Below, in pieces: positions 23,220 through 34,335 of a DNA stretch of 64,000 nucleotides. Numbering within the stretch: position 1 is the stretch's first letter; every line of letters starts with the position of its first letter. The stretch covers positions 10,540,001-10,604,000 of the forward strand of contig OY540810.1 in NCBI GenBank assembly GCA_961205875.1. The letters run 5' to 3'. The translations under genes were made by a program, and so were the position numbers. Origin of the DNA: Sialis fuliginosa (lineage: Eukaryota; Arthropoda; Insecta; Megaloptera; Sialidae). Below the pieces are notes generated by a model. That model had not been told where the DNA came from and did no database searches. It saw only the letters and a program-made list of their open reading frames with translations.

Positions 23220-24089
23220 TGAGTACAAAGTAAATATATGTATATTTGAGATTTTGTTAAATTCCTTTTTATATTATTGGAAAAAAAAGTAATTTGGTGA
23301 TTGGTTGGTTAATTAGATTATATATCTTTCAATAAAATCTTCAATGTTTTGAAGTCAGTATTTTTATCAAATTATAATTTATATAAAATTGTTTTAGCCA
23401 TGAGCTTTTTCTATTATGTTGTAAACTTAATTTTAAATGAAACTGTGTTAATCATAAAAATGATATTTTTATGGGTTGACACATTAGTGCATTACACAGT
23501 CCAAGTAATATAGAACCAACTATTTTGAAAATTTTGCACAACCTACTCTTTTTTACTACCGAAGGTAACCGTGTAATCTGTACATAATATAAAACAAATA
23601 AGTCTCCCACCGCGACTATCTGTGTCTGCTCGATTTTTTCAGTAACTACTGAACGGATTTTATTCTGGTTTTCAAATCAATAAATAAAAAAATAAAAAAT
23701 CAATAAACACATTCAGTTATATCAATAAAATTAATTTAGTAATAATAATTTAATACACACTTAAATAAAATTAACTAACAATAATAAAAAGTATGAAATG
23801 TTAATCTATTTTTTAATAATACCTATTTTAAAATTAGCATTACATTATAATATTATAAATTTTAAGCTTATAAGTTTAAATTATTACAATTTACAGATTA
23901 AATTTATATCCCTGGATAACACCCGATTCAATGCACTAATTAAAAACTTAAAACCACTGATATATTTCGTCCAAATAATTATAATTCAGGGCTGGTTTGG
24001 AGAATCAGACAATTTAATTTTGATGTATGACTCCCATAGAAAAAGAAGAGTACCTCAAGTAGTTATAATAGTTGTAATAGATGTGCTTA
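23220..24089. other. Gene-free AT-rich stretch
   Basis: The 130-codon frame at 23798-24190 is the longest in the window. Its first part is Ile/Leu/Asn-rich translation of AT-rich DNA and its end runs into the hAT-like element at 24098, so I reject it as a gene. Confidence 0.45.
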
Positions 24090-24097
24090 TCCTAGTC

Positions 24098-24761
24098 CAG
24101 TGGTCTTCAAACTGTTTTCCGAGGTACATCTCTGGGTGTTCCGCGAGTCAAAATAAAAATTCAAAAAAAATTATAAAGCACTCACATTAGTTTACTAGTG
24201 TTTATTACCTAAAAAAATATAAAGATACATTTAGTTATATTTGCGTAAATTAATGCATTCCAAGAAGTAACTATACTCTGTTTCATTTAAGTTTGCAGTG
24301 GCTGCTAGGGTTTTTGACGGTACGAATCGTGAATCGTACCGTCAAAAACCCCGACAACCACTGAAAACTTAAATGCAACATATGTAGTATACTGTTCGTA
24401 AAATAGCTATATGTGAGTGTTTCTGCTTTTATAGCTGATCCTAATCAGTGGTTATTTTAAGAAATTTGTATAAAACTGCATTTACATATTTTTTTTGCTT
24501 TTTTGCTCTAACTTTCTTTGTTTTCTCTTAACATTAAAGTGACCTTTTTTTACAACTGCAATTTTCATTTTTGGAACTGCAGAAAAAAACCACAAATACA
24601 CAATAAAATAACCCTTGATCCCAATAGCATAAATACTTGCGCAGTAACCATTTATTGAATATTATTTTAAGATATATTTATCTAAGGATGAGAAGGGATT
24701 CTGCGAAAAAAACATTATAGTTCTAAGGATTCCGTGAGTCGACAAAATTTGAAAATCACTG
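24098..24761. mobile_element. hAT-like non-autonomous element, 664 bp
   Basis: The left end CAGTGGTCTTCAAACTGTTT and the right end AAATTTGAAAATCACTG are inverted. The flanks TCCTAGTC (24090-24097) and CCCTAGTC (24762-24769) match at seven of eight positions, fitting the 8-bp duplication of hAT transposons. Subterminal GTTCCGCGAGTC and GATTCCGTGAGTCGAC are also related. A hairpin MITE is nested at 24271-24391. No transposase is present. Confidence 0.8.
24271..24391. mobile_element. Hairpin MITE, copy 2, nested in the hAT-like element
   Basis: CTATACTCTGTTTCATTTAA and an imperfect complement enclose GTTTTTGACGGTACGAATCG and its inverse. It corresponds to the copy at 7068-7184, but its right arm has mutated (CATATGTAGTATA). 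It inserted after the surrounding hAT-like element. Confidence 0.8.
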
Positions 24762-24769
24762 CCCTAGTC

Positions 24770-25210
24770 AATCAAATTCGATTTTCCCACACAACATTTA
24801 CTACTTTCGGCATTACCTACATATTCATACAATACACGTACGTAACATACTAACAGACATATGTTATGCATGCACAAACACGGCTCACATATTTACGTAT
24901 GAACTGTAAAGTTGTTTCCCCCTTTGATGCGGCGCCACTGAACATTATGCATGCTTCAAATGCACCGACACGACCGCACACCGTCACACGTGTAACTTCC
25001 AGAACATGTTGACAAATTTGACAAACTCTTACACAATTTGTAAGATATACACACGTACAGACATACATATACACGCTTATACATATGCATGAGTAAACAT
25101 TGAGCATCATGAGCGTGTGTCTAGGGGGCAGAGAGGGGTGAGGGTGTTTTGTTGTGTGGTGTTTTGCGCGTACGTTTTGTAATCAGTCTATCGTGAAATT
25201 AACAGTTATT
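24770..25210. other. GC-richer region with CA/TG repeats
   Basis: The region contains GATGCGGCGCCACTGAAC and many ACACG/CATAC steps. A minus-strand frame (24850-25110) is Cys/Val-rich from TG repeats and not convincing. It is unique in the window and may be regulatory. Confidence 0.35.
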
Positions 25211-26100
25211 TTGTATTTTTACTGAAATATACTATATCAAGCCCTGGCATTCATTGTTTTTAGTTCCTAGAATTTTATTTCCATGTTCTGAAATAAATCG
25301 AAAAATTGTGATCGTGATAAAAGCAGATTCTGATTGTATTATCATCACCGATTTTTGGGGAAAATGTTTGTCTTAGAGAGTACTCTGGACCTATTGATTT
25401 TGGTGCTAATCGGATTAGGGGTTTTGGAAATATTCGAAATTTGGTAACAAAATAAAAATTGACAGATTCTTTTTGTACAATTTTGTTTTGTTATTTATTA
25501 CAAAGCTAATATTAAAAATATTTTAAATATAAGAAAAATATTATGGCACATTGAAGTCATGTATAGTTCTCCATACCATTAATTTACAATTAAAATATAA
25601 TTTTACCAATAAATAGTTGAAGGTATTCCATAATAATATATCTTAAATATCCGCAAGTTTCAGTACGTATTAAATAGCTTAAAAGCTATAAATGAATCAA
25701 TAAATAAAAATAAAATAAATATTTTTTTTAAAACTGACCGTGCGCTACTGGTTGTCACCTTTCGAATATGAATGAAATGCACGTGTGCTTGAATTCTAGA
25801 AGATTCATTTTAGCGAACAGTGAAAAATGATGTAAAGGAAATAATCAAATAGACCGAATTATGTATCTAGTGCTGAATAGAATATTTTCAGAATGTAATA
25901 TGTGAAAAGTTTTAAAACTTTATTGAAATGCTCACACATAACATATGTCGTTTATCTCAGATAATAACTGCTGAGAGGTAATATATCGAAGAAATAAATA
26001 CAATTGAAATGACAATTATAGTTTCAAACTTTATAATAACGGTGTGTGTTCACAAGTCAAAATAACTGTATCAAATAAATACTGCTTTTTTGTAGGTATA
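25211..26100. other. AT-rich sequence, nothing seen
   Basis: No supported gene, RNA or repeat boundary was recognised. Confidence 0.4.
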
Positions 26101-26195
26101 AGATACTGCTACCAGTCTTAAATTAAATAAATTAAATGTGCTTAATATTTGTTGATATTTGATTACTGCCATTACTAAATAATAATCTGTAAAAA
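26101..26195 (+). repeat. MITE family M1 fragment
   Basis: The piece starts AAGATACTGCTACCAGTCTT and then jumps to the family block TGATTACTGCCATTACTAAA. It is cut off by repeat D at about 26196. Confidence 0.6.
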
Positions 26196-26465
26196 AAAGA
26201 AATAGTCAAATTCCACTGGTTTGGTTATATATTTTGACGTGCTACATGCCTTGGTGTAAATTTTTTTATCTAGCTTTAGCTCCTTAGCTCCCCCCCCCCT
26301 TGAAAAATTATTTTTCAACAAATTTGTACATCTTTTACTAGGGCATAATTTACAACAAAATTTTTCATTTATATAGTTTACGAGATATTTTGCTTTGGCT
26401 GAAAAGAACGGATGGACGGACGACAAAGTGGGATTAAAGGGTTTCTTCGGAACCCAAAAAACAGT
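26196..26465 (+). repeat. Dispersed repeat D, copy 1, with C run
   Basis: TCAAATTCCACTGGTTTG, CTAGCTTTAGCTCC and a run of C at 26290-26299 are shared with 29335-29510. The end GGACGGACGACAAAGTGG and CGGAACCCAAAAAAC resemble the right end of repeat A. The minus-strand frame 26175-26507 is an artefact of this repeat. Confidence 0.6.
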
Positions 26466-26469
26466 TTTC

Positions 26470-27571
26470 CGTAGTTTAGAAGTAATATTTGGTTCACAAA
26501 TCGTCAATTGACATTCAAAATTTGATATTTTAATGACTTATTGCAATTGGAAATAGCTTACTTATTTCGTATTATAAAGAAAGTTAAATAATTGAATACA
26601 CATTTCAAAGAAATTCAATATATGAATGTGTCTAGTTTATTTGATTTTTATCATCATTTAATGGAAAAAATGTATACTTTTGCAAAAAATAATATAAGAA
26701 TTATATTCAAAGTAGAATTTAATATTTTTATTCGCAGAAGAAATAAAAAATTGTTACAGAGAAACAGGCATCGACCCCTTCTCTTACCCGTCAGTATTTC
26801 TTAGAACCATTCATTTTTTCAGATAGTATTTTACCATAAAAACTTCATTTTCTTAAGTAACTGTTTTGAGAAATTCTGTAATTAGACGTAATTAAAGAAT
26901 TGCATAAAAAACCTTGGTTTTCTAATTAACAACAGATATTTTCTTGCATATCCGTTACAAAACCGATATCTTTCATTTAATAGCACCTGCATTTTAAAGC
27001 TATAAAGGTAATTGCCATTAATTTACAGTAATTAGGTAAATTTACACCCCTAAATTACTCTTAAAATTTAGATGTTCTTCAGGTGATAATAAAGATAATT
27101 TCAAATATAGGTATAATTAAATGTTAATTTCTTTACTAATTGTGATTTGACATTTATGTCATTATAAAATTATATAAGATTTAAGTTAATAATTAGTTAT
27201 TTATGGATCACCCTCATAAAATATATCACGCAAAATTTACGCATTTCTAACCCCTTGCTTCCGCTTTGTCACTCTGCATCATTTTTTTCAATCCCCTTTA
27301 TAATAATACGTCACAAAACCTTGTTCCCCCAAATGAATGATTATTTTTATAAACGAAAAATATTGTCAAGATTGATCATTAAAAACAACGTCCTTTATAT
27401 CGCAACTGAAAAAGAAAATCTACAGTTTAATAAATAAGAATAAAATTGATGTAAGTACTTCAAATGTCGCGTCACATTTCGTTTGTTAGGACCCCCTGCC
27501 CGCCCCCTCGACACATATCATCTCCCGTTAATTGTATTATATAAATAACATTTTCTAGGTATATATGTAGG
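26470..27571. other. Gene-free AT-rich stretch
   Basis: Frames at 26592-26804 and 27255-27437 carry no recognisable motif. A small C-rich patch near 27490-27512 is not repeated. Confidence 0.4.
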
Positions 27572-28050
27572 TAGAGTGTCCCACAGGAAGGTGTTGAAAC
27601 TAATTAGCTGTCGTTTTCAAATGGTTGCAGTTATTGAAAAAAATAAAAATTGCGTTGAAAAGAGGAGAGTCTGCAATTTTATTCTGGCTATGGTAGAAGT
27701 AGGTACTTGTGCATTGAATGGAATAAAAATGCTTCTTTTCGAAAGTAAGTAAGTTGTAGGGGTCGAGAGTGAAAATACAATAAAAAGGTTATAACTCATT
27801 ATTATGTGTGAGCAATAAATCCGCATTTAAAAAAAAAATTGTATTCTTTTTAACAGAATTATCAATAATTTTAGCATATTTTTCATCAATAAAATAAATT
27901 GATACACAAATATTTTATTAAATTTTATTTGTATCCGTTAAAAACTGCAGACTTTCTTCTTTTCAATGCTATTTTTGTTTTTTCAATAACAACATCCGTT
28001 TGAAAATGACAGATGATTAGTTTCAACACCTTGCCGTGGGACACTCTGTA
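27572..28050. mobile_element. TA-type MITE with long inverted ends, about 479 bp
   Basis: The left end GAGTGTCCCACAGGAAGGTG is inverted at the right as CACCTTGCCGTGGGACACTC, and the similarity runs inward for roughly 120 bp (TGTTGAAACTAATTAGCTGT versus its counterpart near 28010). TA occurs at both borders. The minus-strand frame 27617-27826 lies in the left arm and is not a gene. Structure fits mariner-type MITEs. Confidence 0.75.
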
Positions 28051-28995
28051 TGTATCAATCAATAATAAAGCTTATTTGAATACTGATAAAATACAAATTC
28101 AGTAAAAAAAGAATTTTTTTTAATTTTTCAGTAAAAAAACCTTTTCTGAATTGATAAAATTCATCATCGTTAAAAATACCCTAGAAATCCTTTAATAAAG
28201 ACTAAACATATATAAAATTCATCTTTTTAGAACTGAAAATAATTTTTCTTAATTGATAACATATAATAAAATAAAGGTTTTCATTTTTTAAAGTGGAATA
28301 AAAACAAAAGAAAAAAACCGTCTTCTTTTGTATTCCACGTAACGAATTACTTCCAGGTTTTCTATCCTTGTCTGATACCCGTTTCCCGAATAGTTAGAGT
28401 GAATATTTTTTGCCTTTTTTACGTTGTCTGAGTTACTTGAACTCACAGGAAAACTCATCACATAGATCTTTTTTTATATAAATTGTTAGATGCAGTTGAT
28501 TCATTTGTTTTTGTTTGTATGTGAGGAATAGAAAATACTCTGCTGCAAGCATAGGTTATTGATCATATAAACTAAGATTTTAAGTACATTATAATATGTT
28601 ATATGTATGTAGATTTCAATAGATGTAGATTACAAAAAAACTATTCATTTTTATTCCAAACAAAATTTTATTTTTATTCAGATCTTAATACTTTTTGTTC
28701 TACTGTATGTATAGTTTTTCTTACAGCTTAGAATCATGTGCAGGGTTTCGTTTACCATTAACTCTTTTTCACTTGAAGTGTACCCATTGATAGCAGAATT
28801 GAAAAAGATGGATGCTTACTTTAAATGTTCATATGGTATACAATGTGTATTATAACATTTACAATTAAGGATTATGAAATTTAAAAAAAAAAACTGTCAA
28901 AACATACATGTTTGGAGCCACTTAACAGTGCATTTAGAAAAAAATATAAAAATAGTGTCATATTCTACTAATTGAAATCTACATTAAACATTTTA
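28051..28995. other. AT-rich sequence, nothing seen
   Basis: No gene or repeat end was recognised apart from A/T runs. Confidence 0.4.
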
Positions 28996-28999
28996 TAAC

Positions 29000-29515
29000 G
29001 CCTCTCTTTTTATTCCAAAATTTAAAATGATTTTGTTGACTAGTATTTGTCGTTGCTAGTCCCATCAAAGCCTCGTTACCAAATTTTTTTCAGATTTTTT
29101 GAGCCAGTAGTTACCGAGCTAGAGGGAGGGTGGATAAAATAAAATACGCTTTAAGCTCCCTGCTGGCGCCAATTTTGAATAAGAAAAAAAGAAAAAAAAG
29201 GTTTAAATTCTACTGACTGAGATCTACATTTTGACCTCCCGCACGCCTTGGTATACAATTTTTCTGTTCTTTTTTTATTTGCCTTAAAGCCCTATGCAGG
29301 CGTCATTTTTGATTTATAAAAAAAAATAAGAGAGCGTCAAATTCCACTAGTTTGATTTATACATGTTGATGTGGCACATGCATTGGTATAAAATATAGTT
29401 TTTTATCTAGATTTAGCTCCTTACCCCCCCCCCCATCTGAAAAATTATTTCTTCAACACATTGTACATATTTTACTAGAGGGCATCATTTTACATATTCA
29501 GTAAAAAATATGGAA
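29000..29515 (+). repeat. Repeat D, copy 2, with preceding related blocks
   Basis: The segment 29335-29510 matches 26200-26400 including the C run at about 29425-29434. Upstream blocks (AGCTCCCTGCTGGCGCC and a later GCCCTATGCAGGCGTC) look like repeated units of the same kind, so this may be a partly tandem array. Confidence 0.5.
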
Positions 29516-29697
29516 AATTGTTTATATAAAGAAAAGTTCTTAGAATTTAGTGTTAACTTTCATTCAAAACATCATTGAATTAACATAAGCATACTGTTCT
29601 GAGAAAATTATTCATATATATATACAATTAAATAGAATTAAGAGTAATAAAGATTAGATAAACTTGTTCATTTTATTCTTGTTTCATTTATATTAAA

Positions 29698-30490
29698 CTA
29701 GATGTGCCCGCGGCTTCGCTCGCGTGGACTACGGAATTATTGTTTAAGAATTTTTGAAAAATATAGTTGACTTAAGTACATAACAAAAACTAAAAAAGTA
29801 CAAACATATTTTATTCTGTTTGTTTAAATTTAAAAGTTAATTATTTAAAACAAAATAAACAATTGACGATTAAAAGACAACGGTCAAGCCAAGGGAGTCT
29901 GAATGGCGGACGAAATGCTCCGATGCGGCATTTGTTCTTCAATTCGCGCGTTATTAATAAAATTTTACCGTATATAATTTATTTAAAGTTATTTCCTAAA
30001 CTAAAATACCAAATTGGATGCTATAGAGCAAATTATATCTACATTAAGTACTTATTACAATGAAATCATTTATTTCGATAACGATTAATATTTTGCAGGT
30101 CATAAGTCTAAGTAAACAGAACCCAAACATTTTTAATTTTCTTTATAACATAATAGCAGTGGCTTGAATATTTAAAGTTAGATATATGGTGTCGCGGATT
30201 TTATTTTAGAACTTTTTATTCTACACAGTTCTTTACAACATTATATTGTTCAATATTGAACGGTTTAGGCAGCATATTACAAAAGAGCGCGCTAGCGGCA
30301 AACTTTTTTCCGACTTGATTTACTATTATCGTCACTGCTTATTCCTTATGTTACCTAACGTAACAAAATATATTCTATAACCTGGCCAGAAAATATATTT
30401 ATGAAATAAAAAAACACGTAAATCGGATAAGTGGTTCTCGAATTATAAACGCACTAACGGACAGATAGACAGACGTTGAGATTTATAAAT
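29698..30490 (-). mobile_element. CTAG-ended repeat, possibly Helitron-like (reversed)
   Basis: On the plus strand it begins CTAGATGTGCCCGCGGCTTC, which reversed gives a GC-rich hairpin segment followed by CTAG. It ends near ACGGACAGATAGACAGACG. The interior contains GAGCGCGCTAGCGGCAAAC. Motifs of this type are widespread in insect genomes. The interior differs from the other CTAG-ended family. The frame 29863-30063 is inside it. Confidence 0.45.
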
Positions 30491-31060
30491 ATTTAAGGAT
30501 TAAGTTGTGAAAATTTAATATTCCTGAAATGCGTAAAAGCTCATTCAAATATTACATTTTATACTTTTAAAATGCTCATAATTGAAATTCGTTGGTTACA
30601 TAATAATAATTATTGCGGTTGCAAAAATCGATATAAAAATATAGATATATATTTAGTTAATTATTAATACGAAAAAGGTAATTAGGTCATGCGAATTTTG
30701 AAATTTATTTTATTATGTTACTAGTTGTGTATTTTAATCAAAAATAGATATCCAGAATTAATACAATCCAGTAAGTACTTGGAATATACGAGTATAAAGT
30801 ATAAATAACAAAATATTAATTAATTAGCACATTTGAGGAACCTACCAAATTATACTGTTTTGCGTCATAAATTTTTTTTATTTTATAAGTTTTATAGAAA
30901 ATTAAAAGCTCTAAAAAAAAATACTATGAATTTTTTGTTGTATCTTTTTTTCTCAACTAACGCTTCAATTTTGCAGTTGAATCTTGAAAAATTTAAGGAT
31001 TTATTGATTAGGATATTATTCGAAAAGTTTTTTTTTAATTAAAATGAAATATATTAATAA
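30491..31060. other. AT-rich sequence, nothing seen
   Basis: The frame 30833-31042 is Phe/Leu/Lys rich and compositional. No other feature was recognised. Confidence 0.4.
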
Positions 31061-31062
31061 AA

Positions 31063-31455
31063 AATCGTTTTATAAAACCGACTTAAAAATACTGAAAAGT
31101 ATATAATAATTAAATTTAACATTTTTTGATACCGGTTTAGTTTTTTTTTTTTTTTTAAGTTTTTTTATTGGCTTGACACTGAGTTCCAAATCTATAAAAT
31201 TTTATAATTCAGTTGGTATTTTTAGGGTTTTTTTAAGTCGTTTTTATTTTTAAATTTTTTTATTTTAACCTTTTCAGTGGCGTATCTTTGAAGTCCATTG
31301 TCAGATTTTGATAAAACTTAAATGGGACCACCTCGGAAGTAGACTCTAGACTCTTCAAACTAAAAATGTCTAAATCATTTCATATTTATCGGAGTAATGC
31401 TCAAACGTACATAATAAATATTTATTGTCGATTTGAGAACCTCCCTTCGGTTAAA
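31063..31455 (+). repeat. Dispersed repeat F, copy 1
   Basis: CAGATTTTGATAAAACTTAA followed by GGGACCACCTCGGAAG is shared with 47502-47730, 59160-59400 (reversed) and 62660-63000. The family also has a poly-T rich 5' part and a GAGAACCTCC or GTCGGTTAAAA type tail. It has no coding capacity and its class is unknown. Confidence 0.6.
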
Positions 31456-31459
31456 AATG

Positions 31460-31844
31460 ACAGTTTTAAAATGAAAAAATAAACATTTTATATTACAATT
31501 ACAACATACAAGAACTGTCGATTCCAAAGTAACAACTTCCTCGAAATACAACTAAATAAAAACCTTTATAAAAGTTCATCATTGTCTACAACACATCTCT
31601 AACAACAGAAGCCAAAATCCTTTATAACAATAACGACACAAAGAAAAAAACACACACACATACACACTCATAATTGTATATTTCGCTGTACGTTTTTCAT
31701 TCTTTTTTTCCGGCTACGTGTTAGTTTTTCTCCTATGACTCACAGTTGTTGATCATTACGGTACGCTTTCGGTAAACACTACGTCATCATTGAGGTTGTC
31801 GTAACCGTACCTTCCTTTTCTTTTGTTTGCGCACACCATTCCTC
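31460..31844. other. Unique sequence before a candidate exon
   Basis: About 31690-31844 is GC-richer than the surroundings (ACGGTACGCTTTCGGTAAAC, then TACGTCATCATTGAGG) and includes acceptor-like CTATGACTCACAG ending near 31744. It is not repeated. If the frame at 31845 is real, this could be its 5' untranslated or promoter-proximal sequence; that is inference. Confidence 0.3.
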
Positions 31845-32058
31845 ATGCTTCCTTCTGCTACCCCCCCCCCCCCACCATCTCCGCCAACACTCGCCGCTAT
31901 CGCACTGCCCGAACCACCCAACTCACCCATAGTACACCGCACCAACACGGGCTGTTCGTTCGGCCGAAGTCTTCACTTATTCTCATTAGCAGAGCCCCGC
32001 GAAGAATTAAGGAAGAAAGCGATTGCGTTTCACTTGCGTCAATATTTATTTATTCATG
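31845..32058 (+). CDS. Candidate host exon (hypothetical, first or internal coding exon)
   Basis: An open frame from ATG at 31845 runs to a donor-like CATG/GTAAAC with the exon end at 32058. The product would start with a Pro-rich stretch (SATPPPPPSPP) encoded partly by a 13-C run, then PPNSPIVHRTNTGC, and finish in a charged, helix-prone segment ELRKKAIAFHLRQYLF. Third positions are rich in G and C although the surroundings are very AT-rich, which favours coding. An alternative acceptor TTCTCATTAG lies at 31982-31991, so only the last 67 bases might be exonic. I do not recognise the protein. The length of the C run decides the frame of the first part. The overlapping frame 31823-32062 has less coding-like composition. 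Confidence 0.3.
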
Positions 32059-32095
32059 GTAAACTTATATTCAGGATACAAGTTAGTGTGCTTTA

Positions 32096-32427
32096 TGCCC
32101 GGTATTATAAAGGACCTAACAAATTTGTTAGCTAACAAACACTTTCAACTGAGGTATCAAACATATATGACAGTTCTTTTGGAGTTTGTTGATGACTTTG
32201 ACAAGTTTCGCGCACGCGTTGAAGGTAAATACAAACGGTATTAAAACAGTGGTGATGTTATGAAAATTATTTTGTACGGTCAAAGATGCCAACTGTGTTA
32301 CAATTAATTGAAGTGTCACTGCTCTAAATTCCATAACTAATCCATAGATACTAGTACAGTATTAATACCTCATATGAATGTAATTGCTAGCTAACAAATT
32401 TTGTTAGGTCCTTTATAATACCGGGCA
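32096..32427. mobile_element. Harbinger-like MITE, 332 bp
   Basis: The terminal inverted repeat is TGCCCGGTATTATAAAGGAC, continuing to about 39 bp with one indel. Both ends are flanked by TTA (32093-32095 and 32428-32430), the 3-bp duplication expected of PIF/Harbinger elements. The frames 32023-32244 and 32128-32334 are inside it or across its border and are not genes. Confidence 0.8.
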
Positions 32428-32493
32428 TTAGTTTCATAATATGTATAGTCGAACTTAGTTTCAAAAAGTCTCAAGGTACTAATATACCGGATA

Positions 32494-32560
32494 CTTTGGC
32501 CGATAACACGACCTAATTGACGCGGCTTGAACCCAAAAGCCTAGATCCACTAATATACCG
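32494..32560 (+). repeat. Penelope-type terminal repeat fragment
   Basis: TTGGCCGATAACACGACC and CGCGGCTTGAACCCAAAAGC match the repeat at 2985-3380, here without the hammerhead-like core. Confidence 0.65.
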
Positions 32561-32866
32561 GATGTTTTTAACTTTCCAGAGGTTTATAACGAGTTTTCAG
32601 AAAAAATGTTTGAGATAAGATTCATGATTTCGAAGGCACTAAAGTATCAGTAAAGTAAGTAAGTATCACCTTAACATGTCCCCATGTGAACAAAAATAAA
32701 TATAACCCACTAGAAAGAGCTAACAATTTTTTAAAGCATCGGCAATATGCGGCCGTTCAAAGATGTTTATGGAGGGGTTCCCCTCCTTCATAATAATAAA
32801 AAGCATGGTTACATTCTATGAAACATATATTATCAAATTTCCGTAAAATTTGTTTGTAGAACACGA
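32561..32866. other. Unique sequence, nothing seen
   Basis: No gene, RNA or repeat end was recognised. Confidence 0.4.
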
Positions 32867-32874
32867 TAAGCCGG

Positions 32875-33290
32875 TAATGACCGACCGAAACCGAAACTTA
32901 AAAAAAAATTGAAACAAGTTTTTTATTTATGTTTTTGCTCGTTTTTGGTTAGGAAAAATAATATAGATATAGAATAATTTAAATCCACTTAAAAATTCAG
33001 TAAGCTTAAAAACTAGAATTCAATGGGATCACATTTATTTGGCATATATTTTAGAAATATCTATAACTTATAAATATTTCTAGAATGTAAATTATTTTAT
33101 TGTTCTGAGGAGTTGACTAGCTGATACACGCGTTACACGCCAAGACGCCAAGTATTCGGGCGGACGTACGAATCGAGTCGAGTATAACCGAGCGCTCGGC
33201 GAAACGTGAAAACACAGTTTCGGCACGGCCCAAAGTTTCGGTCATTTTTTGGCCGAAACTGGCTGAAACCGAACCTTCGGTCGGTCATTA
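32875..33290. mobile_element. hAT-like element with perfect 8-bp TSD, 416 bp
   Basis: The ends TAATGACCGACCGAA and TTCGGTCGGTCATTA are exact inverted repeats. The 8-bp sequence TAAGCCGG is present directly outside both ends (32867-32874 and 33291-33298). The interior has additional CCGAAAC/GTTTCGG motifs and a GC-rich core near 33120-33230. The frame 33133-33327 (minus) crosses the right border and is not a gene. Eight-base duplication suggests the hAT superfamily, although these ends start with TA and not CA. Confidence 0.75.
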
Positions 33291-33402
33291 TAAGCCGGTA
33301 AGTGATTAAAATCAAGACTAGCTTCATCGCCTATTTGGCGCGTCCCACATTAAATCAAAATACCGGTTAAAGCTCACCATATAGTAGGACTCTTCGGTTT
33401 CT

Positions 33403-33620
33403 TAAAGTTGAAGTATTTTTGAAGCGATTTCTGACAATCACTTTTCGTTCCGTGTCTATCTGTCTGTCTCCAAATTCTTTTCACACGCATAACTCATGAA
33501 CCACTGAACCGATATTTATAAATCTTGGTGTAAGGGGGAAGGGGACACCTTAAATTTGTATTTTTTTTCATTAAAATATCTCAATAACGATGCACGTTAC
33601 TCATATTATAAGTCATTCAG
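33403..33620 (+). repeat. Dispersed repeat B, copy 2 (partial)
   Basis: TTTTCGTTCCGTGTCTATCT and CACACGCATAACTCATGAAC match copy 1. Several internal segments are deleted, including most of the TGTC run. Confidence 0.65.
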
Positions 33621-33711
33621 AAGGCAAACAAGTTAAGTTCACTTATCATATAGAAGAGAAAATTACGTATTTGGGAGATAAAAAATGTTTTTCAATATAT
33701 TGACAACAAAA

Positions 33712-34012
33712 TTTTACCCGCTTCTTTCGTGTGGAAATTAGGTAAGGTGGAAGTTGTCAGACATAAAACCTATAAAAAACAGACAAATAAGATTAGGTAT
33801 TACAGATTCTGTTATGATAGTCGATTGAACGGATCGCGCGTACAAATGTTACACACACTTTTTTATCTAATATTTTTTGGGGATACAAAATAGCTTATGC
33901 CGTTCTTCAGGATTCAAGCTATCTCCCTACCAAATTTCTTTAAGATCGCTTCAGCGGTTTAGCCGTGAAAAGATATAAGACAAAAACAGACATACTTTCG
34001 CATTTATAATCT
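33712..34012 (-). mobile_element. Helitron-like repeat, reversed, 3' end worn
   Basis: On the minus strand it starts near ATTATAAATGCGAAAGTATG and contains ACGGCTAAACCGCTGAAGCG. It matches the copies at 236 and 14974. The CTAG end is no longer visible. Confidence 0.55.
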
Positions 34013-34335
34013 ACTATATATAACGAAGTGCCCTGACTGACTGATAATCATTTTTTTGACCATTTCCACTCATCGGAGAACTTTGAAATTTGGTATATAT
34101 ATTCCTTGGGGGTAAAAAATAACAACTAGTGGGCCTTTTTTGAAAAAGTTTATAAATGGGGTAACAAGGGGCCCCCAATTTTTCAAAAAAAAAGTTAGAA
34201 TTTTTTTATTATTTTTTTTATATTCCTTGGGCGATATAATGTAAGGTTCAAATTTCAGATTTAAAAAAAAAGAAAAAAAAAGGAAAAAAAAAGTTTTGAT
34301 GTAAAAAAGTATCAAAACGAAAACCGATATTAGAT
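34013..34335. repeat. Low-complexity repeat with mononucleotide runs
   Basis: CTATATATAACGAAGTGCCC and GACTGACTGATAATC begin the block, followed by TTCCTTGGG occurring twice (near 34102 and 34223) and long A runs. The minus-strand frame 34070-34315 is Phe/Lys rich from these runs. Confidence 0.4.

Noticed and set aside
23798-24190. Longest open frame in the window (130 codons)
   Set aside because: Its composition is that of AT-rich DNA, it has no motif, and its 3' part runs into a hAT-like element end.
26290-26299. C runs at 26290, 29425, 31861 and 43120 considered as a shared signal
   Set aside because: The first two belong to repeat D; the other two lie in unrelated contexts, so they are probably independent homopolymers.
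33133-33327. GC-richer minus-strand frame
   Set aside because: It crosses the right border and TSD of the hAT-like element at 33290.
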